The notes: generated from the letters alone by a model not told the origin. Positions 24,001-35,113 are shown, numbered from the stretch's first letter. The stretch: DNA of 64,000 nt from Liolophura sinensis (GCF_032854445.1 NC_088298.1:7863504-7927503), one strand, 5' to 3'. Numbers and translations: made by a program.

Positions 24001-27000
24001 CGTCTCGTTAATGGTAACAGTTTCCACTACATTTGCGCATTACCTGTAGATTTGGGGTGACGTCACCTACCACGATTCCCCTAAAGTCGAAATGACTTTC
24101 AAAAGACTTCCTTAATGACGCTGAAATCAAGCGTGAAGCACCTTGGTAGTATGGCATCCTTATTGCGATGCTGCAATGAACTCTTGTATAATGTATAACA
24201 GAGACACGTATTTTATTATGGACTACTTATATATTAGTACAGAACACCATTTAATTGACTTTGAACATACCCTGCGCCTTTACAACATCACTGAAAACTG
24301 CTTCCATTTGCATGATTCCGTCCTAATAACGTACTCTGTACACTTTTTTAGTTCTTTTGCGGGTTTGTGTTGTATGCCGTTTTGGGAATTGACAATGTGA
24401 TTATTCAACTAGAACGTTCATTTTGGCTGGTATATAAGAATGACGCATAGATTTTATCGATTCCAAAAAGCCGTTTCTGAGAAATCAAAACTTAAAACCT
24501 CCTACTAAGACTTAGCTTTTGGCATTGCAAACTGAAATATTGACAGATTAACCTTAAGTTAACACTGAATAAAATAAAATAAAAATTATAAAAAAAGTAG
24601 CTTTTGGACCCAAAAATAAGTCCTAAAAGCATACTATAAATTTTGATTCAAATCAGAAATGGCTGTAAAACTCTACTCCCATGTTATATATCTTCAGGAA
24701 AAAGCCTAATCGTTTTCTCTTCTTTTACTGTATATTAACGTTTTTTTCTGCATTTATCTGTCCTGTAACCTCATTGGCTTATTCCTATGTTACTGTTTAT
24801 ATAACGACATGAGGAAAGTATATACCAAGAAAGTAGCGCTCTCGAGGGCAGATTAGTTGGTGTCATTTGTGTGCTGCAGTTTTGTGTTTTGGTGTCCTGT
24901 CTTCAGCACCATGTGTATGGTCTTGGGTTTCAACAGGGCTCGCCGTCAAATAAATTAAATATTCTCGAGGACAGCATAAAACATTAATAAAATAAATAAA
25001 TAAATAAATAAATAAACAAATACATAAATAAATAAATATATAAATGCTACCTTCAAGATCATGTGGTTGCAGATCATGAGGTTTGTGAAAAATTGGCTAA
25101 CAGGAGGCTTGAGGTGTGGGAAGTCAGATAGACACTGTTTTCCGGCGGCCTTCAAACATTTTATTTTAAACGAACATCTTGGTTGACTTCTACACTGTCA
25201 GGTTAATGAGTGTATGAAACTGGGAACAGCTCGGAGAAAACTATTCTACGTTGGATATATTGCTGTAACCCAATAGAGCCAATGAGAGCTCCTTTCGAGA
25301 CATCATCATTGGTAAAGAACATGTTTGTGCTTTCTGACGGGAGGCTGTTCACTCATTCAGTCATAGAAACTAGATGTCGAAATGTATTTATTTATTTATT
25401 TATTTGATTGGTGTTTTACGCCGTACTCAAGAATATTTCACTTATACGACGGCGGCCAGCATTATGGTGGGTGGAAACCGGGCACAGCCCGGGGGAAACC
25501 CACGACCATCCGCAGGTTGCTGACAGACCTTCCCACTTACAGCCGGAGAGGAAGCCACCATAAGCTGGACTTGAACTCACAGCGACCGACGTCGAAATGT
25601 ATATTGCAAAACAAGACATCAGTCATAATGGATTTTCCGTGTAAATATTCACCAGACCAGTTTGCAAATCAACATTCACCACAAACCACGAGAAGTGAGG
25701 AATCAATTAAAGCAAGAAATTATGACGGATTCATTCAAGAGGCAAACTGAAAGCAGCTTTTACTGATGACGAAATGGAACCAGAAGCGTTCCAGTCAAAT
25801 GAATAAAATCAGCATCTATATAGTGTACCTTGCTAGGCTAGTTCATAATCTGATCTGAAGCCCCTGATCAAAACTTTAAACCATATAGACAACAGGAGTG
25901 ACGCCCAGTCGGGTACATATCAGAACTTATCTTGAAATGATGACGATCAGTAGTAAGTTCAGTCATTTGCTTCTTTCCAGGCTTTCTCGCAAGGTCCACT
26001 GAGGTCAAGGTCGGAGGACTCAGAATGGCACATCTATGTACCCCGCTCTTATAGATCACGTGACTATCAGTTCGTGGACGAGGCAAAACTAGCCGAGAAT
26101 TTGATGACGATGCCAGAGTTTGGGAAGGTACGGTCACCTTCTGAATATAGGGTACAAAAACCAAACAGAAACACATAGACGAACTTTTATATTTCTAATT
26201 TTCAGCCAAGTTACACAGTGAGAAATTCAGAATGGTGGTAATTATAAAAAAAGGTAACCGAAGCACATTCAGTCAAGACACCAGGGCATTCTCCTCAGAA
26301 TATGGTGTCACAGACATGAGCCACGTATGCGTTTCTATTTTGGGAGAGTATATTTACGATGTCAAGTGATTTGCAAGCCACACTTGTTTTCTTGTTTTCG
26401 GAATTTGCACGTAATGTGTATAAAACTGGGCAATAACAACAATGTATTATAACATGTATTATCAATGGAACATTTTTCTGACAAAGGCTAACAAAAAGAA
26501 AAATAATAGGATATATTCTGAAAATTTATCCATCTTTTCAAGCGCGTGAATCATTTTGTACAGTTTTGAGGTTTGACAGAATAACCATTGCACGCCTAAT
26601 TGGCGTCAGATGCATGGAGTATTATTAACTATGTGGCTAAATTCCAAATACATCTAGTACGTGGGAAGGTCTGTCAGCAACCGGTGGGTGGTCGTGGGTC
26701 TCCTCGGGTTGTGCCCGGTTTTCTCCCACCATAATGCTGGCAGTCGTATAAGTGAAATATTCTTGAGGTACGGCGTAAAACACCAATCAGTCAAATCAAA
26801 ACCACATTCCAAATAAAATGACACAAGGCATGAACTAAACATCCACACACAGAATTCTCCTTGTTCTCTACGTGAATGAAACTTTATATCTAACCTAGCA
26901 GAAGTGTTTGAAAACCTTTGACCAGTTGGACTTCAAAAATTATTTTCTTTATGCAAAGAATCCGTATTGTGAGCACAGGTGTTATTACTTGATATATATT

Positions 27001-28738
27001 TTTTGTCCTGATTAATGTCTGTGCTGTTTCGTCTTTATGTTGGTCAGTTTGCCCATCATTATATTTTCTGATCAATATATAAACTCTGTCAAAAAAGAAA
27101 CGCAACCCCTGTATTTTAGAGATTTTAATATTTAGTTTTAGGACGGCACAACTTTTTTCTTATTGAAGACAGAAGTCAGAAATTTGGCAGAATAATAATC
27201 AAGATGGTCATGTTGAAAACTGCCTTTTCAAAAGTCATCTCACAGACACCAGTTGCTCACCAGGGGGCGCCTTCCTCAGTATCTCGTATGACCACCACGA
27301 GCTGCAATCACTGCACGGCATCTCCTTGGACAAGAACGGATAAGACGCCGCATTCTCTCCTGGGGAATGGACCTCCACTCCTCCTGTAACGCAACGGCGA
27401 GCTGTTGAAGCGTCTGTGGCGGTGGCTGACGTTGACGCACGTGTCGATCAAGAGTATCCCACAGGTGTTCAATAGGGTTGAGGTCTGGTGATTTATAGGG
27501 CCACGGCAAGACATTGACGTTGGAATCCTGCAGAAAGTTCATTGTTGCACATGCAGTATGAGGCCTGGCGTTGTCCTGTTGAAAAAGCTGTGTCTGTCTG
27601 TCAATAATCGGGAGAAGGTGAGGCTGTAACACGTGGTTGATGTAACGTTGGGCTGTCAGGTTCCCTGGAACGATCACCAAGTCTGATTTCTGGTTGTACG
27701 AGATGGCTCCCCAAACCATAACACTGCCTCCGCCAAATCTGTCCACCTGCCGGACCCAGATGGGCGCAAAGCGTTCATGACGTCTCCTATACACACGCTG
27801 TCTTCCGTCGTGACGTGTCAAAAGAAAACGGGATTCATCAGAAAACCAGATGCGCCTCCAGTTCTGTAAAGTCCATATCCTTACGTTGTTGCACCACCTG
27901 AGTCGTAGGCGTCGATGTAAGGGGCGTAGTACAGGTCCAACAACTGGTCTACAGGCACGTAAACCCGCTTCTTCCAGACGGTTCCTAATCGTTTGAGCCG
28001 ACACTCTCCTCAAACCTGGTATTTGTGTGGCAGTCACGGTTGGTAGGGCATGCCGATTACGCAGGTGAAGGACTCGGATGTACCGATCTTGAAGTGGGGT
28101 CGTGATTCTTGGCCTTCCACTTCTCGGGCGATCAATGGTCGAATTAAAGTTGTTGTAACAGTTGTTGATATCGTTGTTATGTGAACATTTAGGTGTCGTG
28201 CAATAGTACCAAAACTTTCTCCGGCTTGAAGACGACCAATGGCGATATTTCAGTCGGCAGCACTCAGTCGAGGCATTTTACCGACTGCCTTTCGTCGACG
28301 AATGAATGAATAAAATACGAAAGCACATGGGCTTTTATACACCCCCACACTATAACTGCCATTGACATGATTTGCATGTGAATGGTTCTGTGTGCGACGT
28401 CAACAGGGTCATTCCATGCGTTGTGACGTCATAAGCAATAAAATACACTTAGGATAGAAAAGGCAGTTGTTTGGATGGTAATCTTCATTAAAAACGTGTA
28501 TAATTTCATTACATTTGGCTAAAATTTAGTTTGGAAGCAATAACTTTATTCGAACAAATCTTTGATATCAGAGGACTGGGGTTGCGTTTCTTTTTTGACA
28601 GAGTTTATCTGAGTGTATTAATGTCTTTATTTATTGAGTTTTCTTGTATATTAATTTAACTTTTATTGATGTATTTAGCTGTTTATTGACTTATTTCAGT
28701 GCATCATAGACAGACCTAGGTTATCTGCTCCCATTTAG
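15924..28738 (+). CDS. Gene B: transmembrane mucin-like protein (signal peptide, Ser/Thr repeats, SEA, EGF-like, TM, tail), about 1074 aa
   Basis: Nine coding exons: 15924-18048, 19452-19540, 20549-20607, 21313-21539, 21947-22121, 22596-22790, 23599-23767, 25981-26127 and 28700-28738. They join without a stop to 1075 codons. The order is signal peptide (1 to about 24), Ser/Thr repeats of 8 aa (about 70-670), SEA domain (709-833, cleavage motif GSV at 770-772), 10-Cys EGF-like module (834-906), transmembrane helix (about 920-943) and cytoplasmic tail (945-1074). This order is that of vertebrate membrane mucins of the MUC3/12/17 or MUC1 type, with no claim of orthology. The likely role is a glycosylated cell-surface coat with possible signalling. 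Every junction has GT/AG, and phases match gene C. The start Met could be 15924 or 15933. Confidence 0.88.
16130..17930 (+). repeat. 24-bp coding minisatellite of gene B
   Basis: About 75 units of roughly ACATCTGCCAGTGGAGATAC plus 4 nt. Variants change Ser/Ala/Phe/Thr but keep the frame; several units are shortened by multiples of 3. Confidence 0.92.
18138..18392 (+). mobile_element. SINE family 1 in gene B intron 1
   Basis: ATGACCCAGTGG and ACCAATGCGGTCGTTGTGAG head remnants through the tail CCAATCAAATAAATAAAT. Confidence 0.85.
18737..19222 (+). repeat. About 45-bp tandem repeat in gene B intron 1, about 11 copies
   Basis: Diverged units with GTCTGTCTC followed by a T-rich stretch, then TTAGAA.GAAGCATT. 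Each unit holds a pyrimidine tract followed within about 20 nt by TAG, in the gene's sense direction. Confidence 0.85.
19452..19540 (+). CDS. Gene B exon 2: start of SEA domain
   Basis: The acceptor is TTGTTTCAG and the donor is GTA|GTAAGA; 89 nt, the same as gene C exon 2. It encodes VLYKLSVPITVNQTYDAAKQ and on to EFKRV, the first strand and helix of a SEA domain, with an NQT glycosylation site. Confidence 0.85.
19872..20110 (+). mobile_element. SINE family 1 with head, in gene B intron 2
   Basis: GGGGCCTCCCTGCCGGAGG head through the CACCAATGAAATAA tail; diverged. Confidence 0.8.
20155..20350 (+). mobile_element. SINE family 2, 3' part, in gene B intron 2
   Basis: It ends GACTGAAAAATTGTTGAGTA and CCCCAAGCACTCACTCACTC. 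Confidence 0.75.
20549..20607 (+). CDS. Gene B exon 3: middle of SEA domain
   Basis: The acceptor is TTTTTTACAG and the donor is AAG|GTAGGT; 59 nt, the same as gene C exon 3. It encodes LTIAYQNLTGFQSVKINDV, the helix end and second strand of SEA. C has LQKAYENVTGYESVEVLCV. Confidence 0.85.
21313..21539 (+). CDS. Gene B exon 4: SEA core with GSV cleavage motif
   Basis: It encodes R758 to about S833. HRKGSVICNHTVSF is the classic SEA turn: in many SEA domains the chain breaks itself between Gly and Ser of GSVxx, leaving a non-covalent heterodimer. The rest (ITKTIHREINEIAVPHLSR...GFVIIEKFDAD) is the second helix pair and last strand. The phases (2 in, 1 out) are the same as gene C exon 4, which is 194 nt against 227 here. 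Confidence 0.87.
21947..22121 (+). CDS. Gene B exon 5: 10-Cys EGF-like module
   Basis: Cysteine spacing across exons 5-6 is C6C5C8C3C6C5C8C1C12C. The last six form a normal EGF pattern and the first four are an N-terminal addition, conserved in gene C. The acceptor is GTTGCAG and the donor is GT|GTAAGT. Confidence 0.87.
22596..22790 (+). CDS. Gene B exon 6: EGF end and transmembrane helix
   Basis: It starts with CLANDDAVYSGDDC (last EGF cysteines). IIAIGVGTGGGSLLVLLSIL begins the membrane helix, and KLRKSNK is the stop-transfer. Glycines line the first half of the helix, as in genes A and C. 195 nt, identical in length to gene C exon 6. Confidence 0.88.
22940..23325. repeat. Two diverged copies of a dispersed repeat in gene B intron 6
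   Basis: AAGTTTAATTGAAATTGGCG...GTAGTTTGGGAGGAGGT (about 22978) and AAGTTTCATTGAAATCCGCA...GTAGCTTGGGAGGATAT (about 23190). The second is followed by ACAGACGGACAGACAGGG. I recognise the type as a common invertebrate interspersed repeat but cannot name it. Confidence 0.6.
23599..23767 (+). CDS. Gene B exon 7: cytoplasmic tail with YLNP
   Basis: 56 codons, acceptor CCTTTCAG, donor AAG|GTAAGT. It is rich in tyrosine (SGSYTG, DYSYLNP, KDYAYPYSYSNK). Y991-L-N-P fits the pYxN consensus for Grb2-type SH2 domains. DLEL (983-986) is shared with A and, as DVEL, with C. Confidence 0.86.
24297..24440 (+). repeat. Dispersed repeat, copy 1 (gene B intron 7)
   Basis: ACTGCTTCCATTTGCATGAT through TTTTGGCTGGTATATA. 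It shares blocks in the same order with 46083-46260 and 59937-60060. Confidence 0.6.
24895..25045 (+). mobile_element. SINE family 1, 3' part, in gene B intron 7
   Basis: ATATTCTCGAGGACAGCATA and a long AAAT tail; diverged. Confidence 0.65.
25388..25587 (-). mobile_element. SINE family 1 with 15-bp target duplication, gene B intron 7
   Basis: A well-conserved body is flanked by GATGTCGAAATGTAT (25373-25387) and GACGTCGAAATGTAT (25588-25602), a target duplication with one mismatch. The tRNA head is truncated. Confidence 0.88.
25981..26127 (+). CDS. Gene B exon 8: tail with YQFVDE motif
   Basis: 49 codons, acceptor CTTTCCAG, donor AAG|GTACGG, phase 0. Y1042-Q-F-V is a YxxPhi-type sorting signal, and it runs into VDEAKLAENL, shared with A (LDEARLEQNL) and C (VDEKTLMENL). 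Confidence 0.86.
26659..26802 (+). mobile_element. SINE family 1, 3' half, gene B intron 8
   Basis: CGTGGGAAGGTCTGTCAGCA through CACCAATCAGTCAAAT. Confidence 0.8.
27082..28605 (-). mobile_element. Tc1-like transposon in gene B intron 8
   Basis: Terminal inverted repeats of about 28 bp start AACTCTGTCAAAAAAGAAAC on the left and end GTTTCTTTTTTGACAGAGTT on the right, flanked by TA on both sides. The length of about 1.5 kb and the internal DD34E transposase frame fit Tc1/mariner. Confidence 0.92.
27276..28276 (-). pseudogene. Broken Tc1-like transposase
   Basis: The catalytic part is open (27276-28037, 253 codons): WFSDESRF, FQQDNARPH and SPDLNPIEHLWD give the three acidic residues with 34 residues between the last D and E. 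The N-terminal part starts MPRLSAAD and then meets a TGA, probably a mutated Trp codon. A frameshift near RPRSGRPR separates it from the catalytic frame. No full-length enzyme is encoded, so this copy is inactive unless it is helped by another. Confidence 0.88.
28700..28738 (+). CDS. Gene B last coding exon: C-terminus CIIDRP...
   Basis: After the acceptor CTTATTTCAG it encodes CIIDRPRLSAPI and TAG, matching gene A's CIIERPKFSFQI. The conserved Cys just after the exon junction could be a lipidation site (inference). The Tc1-like element lies in the intron just before it. Confidence 0.8.
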   Translation, partial: CIIDRPRLSAPI

Positions 28739-28865
28739 GACATGGTAATCCGCGTGTCCTGAGGAAGATTTACCTGTAAGTGTAGTTTATATGATATGTG
28801 CTCCTGTACTATGCTTAACATTATAAGAGCTGCTTTATACGAACCTAAAACGAAGGCTTTAATTG

Positions 28866-28975
28866 TTTGATTGAATGATTGGCGTTTAACCCCATACTCA
28901 AGGAGTTTTCATTAATGTGACGGCGGCTGGAAGATACCGGAGTAACCATAAATAAGTAAATAAGTAAATAAATGA
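28866..28975 (-). mobile_element. SINE family 1 fragment downstream of gene B
   Basis: TTGATTGAATGATTGGCGTT and a short body remnant. AATAAA at about 28967 could serve as a poly(A) signal for gene B. Confidence 0.5.
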
Positions 28976-29235
28976 ATTTTGCCACGTGAATCCTCATATC
29001 TTTTCCTGGCCCGATATTTTGTACGTTGTTGCACTTTCATTCATTTTCCTTTCTTCTTCCATAGGATTCAAGAAAGCTGTGCAACGAAACAAAGTGACTT
29101 TCCGACTAAAGCCGGGTTCATAGGTTGGTGGGGGGGTCGATCTAAAGCAGTTTTGTGAACAGCCCGTTGACGCCCGTACATGCTCCTGACCATATGTCGC
29201 ATGCCTTATACTGCAAGACAAATTGTCCTAATTAA

Positions 29236-29357
<122 letters not shown>

Positions 29358-29359
29358 AT

Positions 29360-30170
29360 ATGTATACATAAGTAAATTGCATGAAATAAAATATCTAATT
29401 TAAGTTCGTATGAAATGGAACAGGTCCTTGAGGGAAGGTGTGAGCCCAAAGATGACGTTTAGCTGTTGAGTGTAAGAGTCATGCAATAAAGTACTAATCT
29501 TTTGATACGTTCATCTTCACGAATAGGCCATAGCTGAAAACAATGTTTTATATTTTAACTAAATCTTGGACATTAGATAGCGTTTATAAATCGCGAATGT
29601 TAGCATTGCACAGCGTAAGCTATTAAGCAACACAACCCGTGTCAGTATGCCGAAACTAACGAGGGGCTAATCCAAGTACTTGTCAACATTGCGTCGGTAC
29701 GTAGTGTATATGTGACACGGTAATGCGCGAGTGGCTGAAATGGGAAGGAATCAAAAGGACATAAATCATAGATATCATGTGCATACTGATGTGGTCTGGC
29801 GGCGAATACCCAGTTTTTGAGTTACGCTATTACGACAACAGAAAAAAAGTGGAAAATGTGGCTTTATTATGACAAATGTCCCCCAGTGTGAAATTAAATA
29901 TGCGTTGATTGAAGGCTCAACTCAAAAACAATTCTCTCAAGCGCAATGTTTGTTTTCTCCACGATATGGTTGAAATATTGGCGACGTGGCTTTATGCCAG
30001 AATTCTTCACTCAGTGTTTGATGAGTATATCTGATCCTGTTTTGAGCAGTGCATAACATAGTTATCACATAGATTACATTGAGTGTATCATAAAGATGTA
30101 CATATAACTTGTCATTTGTACGTACTTGTATATGTGTAATCATGATTGGTATAGCCAATATCAATATTAT
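29360..30170. other. Intergenic DNA, nothing recognised
   Basis: No coding or repeat signal that I can support. Confidence 0.5.
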
Positions 30171-30177
30171 CCACACT

Positions 30178-30370
30178 GCAGCACATGCTGGCTTCCTCTC
30201 CTGCCGTACGTGCGGAGGCCTGACAGCAACCTGCATATGGTCGTGAGTTTCCCCATGGATCTGCCCGGTTCCCCCCCCCCCCCCCCCACAATAATGCTGA
30301 CCGCTGTCGTGTATGTGAATATTTTTGAGTACGGCTTAAAATATCAATGAATAAATAAATATATAAATAT
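30178..30370 (+). mobile_element. SINE family 1, head-truncated, with poly-C insertion
   Basis: ACATGCTGGCTTCCTCTCCT through the AAAT tail. A 17-base C run replaces the CTCCCACC motif. Confidence 0.82.
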
Positions 30371-31034
30371 GTAAGTAAATATTATCAACATTATTGTCAA
30401 CTCGCTACCGTGTAATAATTAGCGTGCATATTTCCCGTGAATGGAAATTAATGCTATTTATTTTAGTCGAATAGTTACGATATTTTTGTGCTTGGTTTTT
30501 TTGAAAAGAAAATGAACACTTTGAACTCGTCTGAATGTACTTCGTATTTTGTAAATAAATGTTACTCTACGGGAAAATAAAAATAATCTATAAATGACTT
30601 TTTTAGTTTTCATATTTTCTGTGCTCGGGCTGTCTGTTAAGTAATCGTAAGCACTTCAAGCTAAACTTATTTGACTGATCGAATAATCGGTGGAGTGATT
30701 GTTCGGAGTTCTCGATGGATTACTGGCAGCCTGTATTGAGAGTCATACAGTCATAGTCTTTCGTTTTTTTTTTCCAGCCAGTCTTAAATACACGCCACAC
30801 ATGAAGTATAATACAAATCTCCTAGGACCTAAGAAAGTATACGATGAACGAAACTAGCACGGAATCATGCAAAGAGAAGCCGTCACCAGCTTTCAATGTT
30901 GTTGGAAAGACACAAGGACTGTTCTACACAAGGACTGTTCTATGCGGATGGGTGAAATCAGTATTCAAAGCATGTGCCATGAGAGTTTATAAGTTCTTGA
31001 TAATCAAAGTATGTATCGGAGTTGCGTTTTGAAT

Positions 31035-31224
31035 ACATCTGTTCATATACCCAACGTGGCCATCTAATTCAAACATCTGTTCATATACCCAACGTGGCCA
31101 TCTAATTCAAACATCTGTTCATATACCCAACGTGGCCATCTAATTCAAACATCTGTTCATATACCCAACGTGGCCATCTAATTCAAACATCTGTTCATAT
31201 ACCCAACGTGGCCATCTAATTCAA
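31035..31224. repeat. 38-bp tandem repeat, exactly 5 copies
   Basis: Identical units starting ACATCTGTTCATATACCCAA. The lack of divergence points to a young expansion. Confidence 0.95.
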
Positions 31225-31678
31225 AACGATGAATTTACAGCCCCTAACCCGGGTTAAGCGGAATTAGACACAAACACGAAAAGATTCTGGATGCCCTGTC
31301 CACATTTACACTCATTGTAAAGCTTAAGAAACTTAAGGTGTTTGATGGAACAAGCGTGACACATCAGTTCTTGGGGGAATTTGATATTACTTTTTGATTA
31401 AAATCGTCACAGAACGCACAGGATTTAACAAATAAACACGCCATGTAGATTACTTTTTCTGCACATAGCCGTATTCATACGAGAACAGGTATAGGTAAGG
31501 TAAATGGAGGGCACAATTTGTACCCATCTGCACCTTTCTATACGCTGTTGATATATGGTTTTACATATATGTTATTAATGAGAAATTCAAGCAACTCGAT
31601 GAACAAAGAAATATCCCATGTATGGTAGGTAGTGGAAGAGAATACGGCTTTGTAGCCTTTGGCGTTCATGAGGCCAGT

Positions 31679-31845
31679 TTTATTTATTTATTTATTTATT
31701 TATTTATTTGGTATTTAATGGCCTACTCAAGAATGTTTAACTAATACGACTGCGACCACATTGTGATGGAAGGAAACTGGGTAGAGCCCGAGGTAATCTC
31801 ACGACCATTCGCAAGTTAAAGGAAACCTTCTCCCACGTACGTCAG
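31679..31845 (-). mobile_element. SINE family 1, diverged
   Basis: TTTA run, then TACTCAAGAATGTTTAACTA and GGAAACTGGGTAGAGCCCGA. Confidence 0.75.
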
Positions 31846-32664
31846 GGATAGTACTACAGACAGTAGAGAAATCCCAAGAGCAGATGCCCTCATATGGTAC
31901 TTGTGTTTGAGCATCCGTTCTTCAGTTGGGCGTTTGCAGTCTTTAAGAATCCATACATAATTAAAGCCTGAATCATTTGCAATTACCTGTAGATTATAAT
32001 ATATCATTTTCACCAGGCAGTTGCACGCTATATCATCTTTAGCAGATACCTGTACGTTATAAGATATCATCTTTAGCAGATACATGATGAGAAATCATGA
32101 ATACATTTACATTTGTGTGCGTATTAATGTTATGCCATAAGTGTACTTATGTATCGGATAGGGACAAATCATGGTAAGAGATGAAATAGCAGGCCCTATC
32201 TATCTTCAAACGTAACACCTGGAGGGATTGGCGCAAAGTGCGCACAGTAAATTGGGTAAATTTATGTAAATCTGCCGTACATATTGTTGAATCATTTGAC
32301 ATCAAGCCTTAAAGTATTAGTGATCAACCCTGTTTACAATGCCCTGATCTTCTGAAATACGCATTTTTCCCGGCAGAACAAAATAAGTCAGTAAGCCTGT
32401 CCAAGCAGACTGTCCAATCTGTCTGTTTCTCCAAGGGAGCTAACGACGGTCTTTTGGTTATGTTCGTCTTAAGTCATAAAATTTACGACTTCACTATTTT
32501 GGGTCTGCTATGGAGGTGGCGTAAGTTCGATCATGGCCGTGAAAAAACTTGTAAATGTGACACAAATGTGGCCCAGGCATTGCAATAGGCGTAACGCTTA
32601 ACGTCACGCACTTTTCAGTGACACGCTTCCCGCCTAACTGCCTAAGTTGTTATCTGTACGTCAG

Positions 32665-33368
32665 TGCCTGAATGTTTTCCCCTACTTTAATTGAAGATTT
32701 CCCGACCTTGTCTAATAAGATAGGTGGTGGATACCGACTTCTTTGTGTAGTAAAATAAGTTAGTCCGTGATAAATATACCTTAAGTCGTCGTTAAGTTAA
32801 GAAACTTTTGAGAAACAGTCACCTGGGTCGTGGAATCCATCCGAAAAAGCCTGACAACATATGTTTGATCGCTGAATTAAATGAACAGAAAGAGACACTC
32901 AATGCCTGAATGTTTTCCCCCTACTTTCATTGAAGATTTCCCGACCTTGTCTAATAAGATAGGTGGTGGATACCGAATTCTATGTATAGTAAAAAAGTTA
33001 TTCCGTCGTAAATATACCTTAAGTCGTCGTTAAGTTAAGAAACTTTTGAGAAACAGTCACCTGGGTCGTGAAATCCATCCGAAACAACCTGACAACATAA
33101 TTTTGATCGCTAAATTAAATGAATAGAAAGAGATACTCAATGCCTGAATGTTTTCCCCCTACTTTCATTGAAGATTTCCCGACCTTGTCTAATAAGATAG
33201 GTTGTGGATACCGAATTCTATGTATCGTAAAAAGTTATTCCGTCGTAAATATACCTTAAGTCGTCGTTAAGTTAAGAAACTTTTGAGAAACAGTCACCTG
33301 GGGCGTGGAATCCATCCGAAACAACCTGACAACATAATTTGATCGCTAATTAAATGAATAGGAAGAGA
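32665..33368. repeat. 238-bp tandem repeat, 3 copies
   Basis: Units start TGCCTGAATGTTTTCCCC at 32665, 32903 and 33141, with few differences. No open frame is conserved. Confidence 0.92.
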
Positions 33369-33369
33369 A

Positions 33370-34174
33370 TTGGGCCAATCCCTTTTCCCATCAATAATCG
33401 ATGGAATGCAGTTATACAGAAATTATTCAAACTTTTTCTAGCCATGTCATGAATCAACGTTCTTCAGTCGCTTGATAAGAGTAAATGGAAAACAAAATTG
33501 AATACAGACAAGTCACTCCCATGAATATTATATGAACGTCATTTTATTAAGAAGTGTGTTCGAAACCCACGACCATTCCCAGGTTGCCGACAGGCAAACC
33601 CATTTTTTCATGGTAACAACTGTGAATATAAATTTACATATATGTAAAAAAGGAAACAAATCTATTATATCTATATGAGAATTCCGACAAAAAGACTTTA
33701 CTCTGAGGCACAAGTCGTCTTGGAAAGCACTGATTGGTATTTGACACTGCAGCAAATATTGCTACCAACGTTAACCATATAGTATTCTTGACAATAGCAC
33801 AAAATGCGTCATTTAAATAGCACCTTCCGGATATGCCACGAAAAAGTCTTAATAGGACAGATTCAGTTTTTACACACATAATGAATTTAAAGGCGTCCTC
33901 AGTAGCTAAAGTATATACAGTATGATCAGAACAACAGTGGGAAATACAACACATTGTACATGTAGTGCTGCACGGAACTGTATCGTGGCCAAATACACTA
34001 CCCCAAATAGATATACCGTTTACATTATATAAAATACATTATCCACGGCAGGTGAGGTTTCGCATATATGTATGAAACTATATGTGTATGTATGACAGTG
34101 GTTACTGTTAAGATATACATATGGACACATTTTTAATTTAATATTTTTTAATTAAATAATTTGACATTTGTGTC

Positions 34175-34210
<36 letters not shown>

Positions 34211-34969
34211 TTACAGCAGAATTTCGCTGTATGCCGTAATTGACAAAAATGTTTTAAATGTTTGCTAGCGTTAGATTATCACCTTCAATGCCCATGTATC
34301 ACGCATGTCACAAGGATGTGTCCCTCCAGCAAGGTGTGTAAATGCCGCCATATTTCGGTGGAAGAAATCCGAGTGTGAAATTACTGACGAACTTTCCCAA
34401 ATGCACGCTACGTATAGAGAGATGCACACAATAGCGAATTTAAGTATTTCATTGGTATGTCAATATACTGTGAACACAATGCATATGCTCTTACTTGTAT
34501 GGTAATTTTTGTACATTTGCACCGTACTTTTATCAAAAAAAAAAACAACGAAAAATAGTATGTATCCATGGCAAGACTGTATATTATATGCTTCACAAAG
34601 GCCCATGCACGCACCATTTATGATGCGGTACTTCCGTGTATCAGTCGTCAGCTTATATATTTTGGGACGTCTCAGAGAAAACTGGAGAGAAAGAAAAGGT
34701 ATTCTTATTCCGTATAATAAAGAGTTAGATTAACGACGCTGTTCATAAAATTGAACGACAAAGCAAACAAGTGACTATGAACACCAGCTATACCTGACAT
34801 TCGTTGAGGATAACGTCTGCGTTTTTCGTTAGTTTCTAGCCAGTAATACTCTACAGAATTTTAAATTCTGTTTTTAAAACGAACAATCTTCTACGTTTGA
34901 TCGACATCATCAGTATGTAACTCAAGCATGTAAAAAAAAAACCTTGGGTTCATTTGTCTTTTTATCTCT
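33370..34969. other. Between genes B and C (3' sides), nothing coding recognised
   Basis: It contains a (TA)n run at 34172-34206 and a small SINE-like scrap near 33560. The 3' untranslated region of gene C should be at the right end. Confidence 0.45.
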
Positions 34970-35113
34970 CTACGACAAAATCTGACACACATACATTCTC
35001 CAGGGATCGAGCTTCTGCAAGTTTTCCATCAGCGTCTTCTCATCCACATACTGGTAAGAGTTGTCGTTCGTGAATGTAGTCTCTTTCGTGGTGAGTTCAT
35101 CGGAGGAATACGC
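34970..35113 (-). CDS. Gene C exon 8: end of tail, YQYVDE motif, stop
   Basis: After the acceptor GGCCCCCAG it encodes AYSSDELTTK...SYQYVDEKTLMENL...and stops at TAG after CQILS. A and B splice at the equivalent point to a CII exon. Here the donor position reads AAT|GTATGT out of the expected phase, so read-through to the stop is the simpler model. Confidence 0.8.
   Translation of the reverse strand, partial: AYSSDELTTKETTFTNDNSYQYVDEKTLMENLQKLDPWRMYVCQILS

Noticed and set aside
24143-24400. 85-codon frame as an extra gene B exon
   Set aside because: Overlaps a dispersed repeat present elsewhere, and lacks splice signals in phase.
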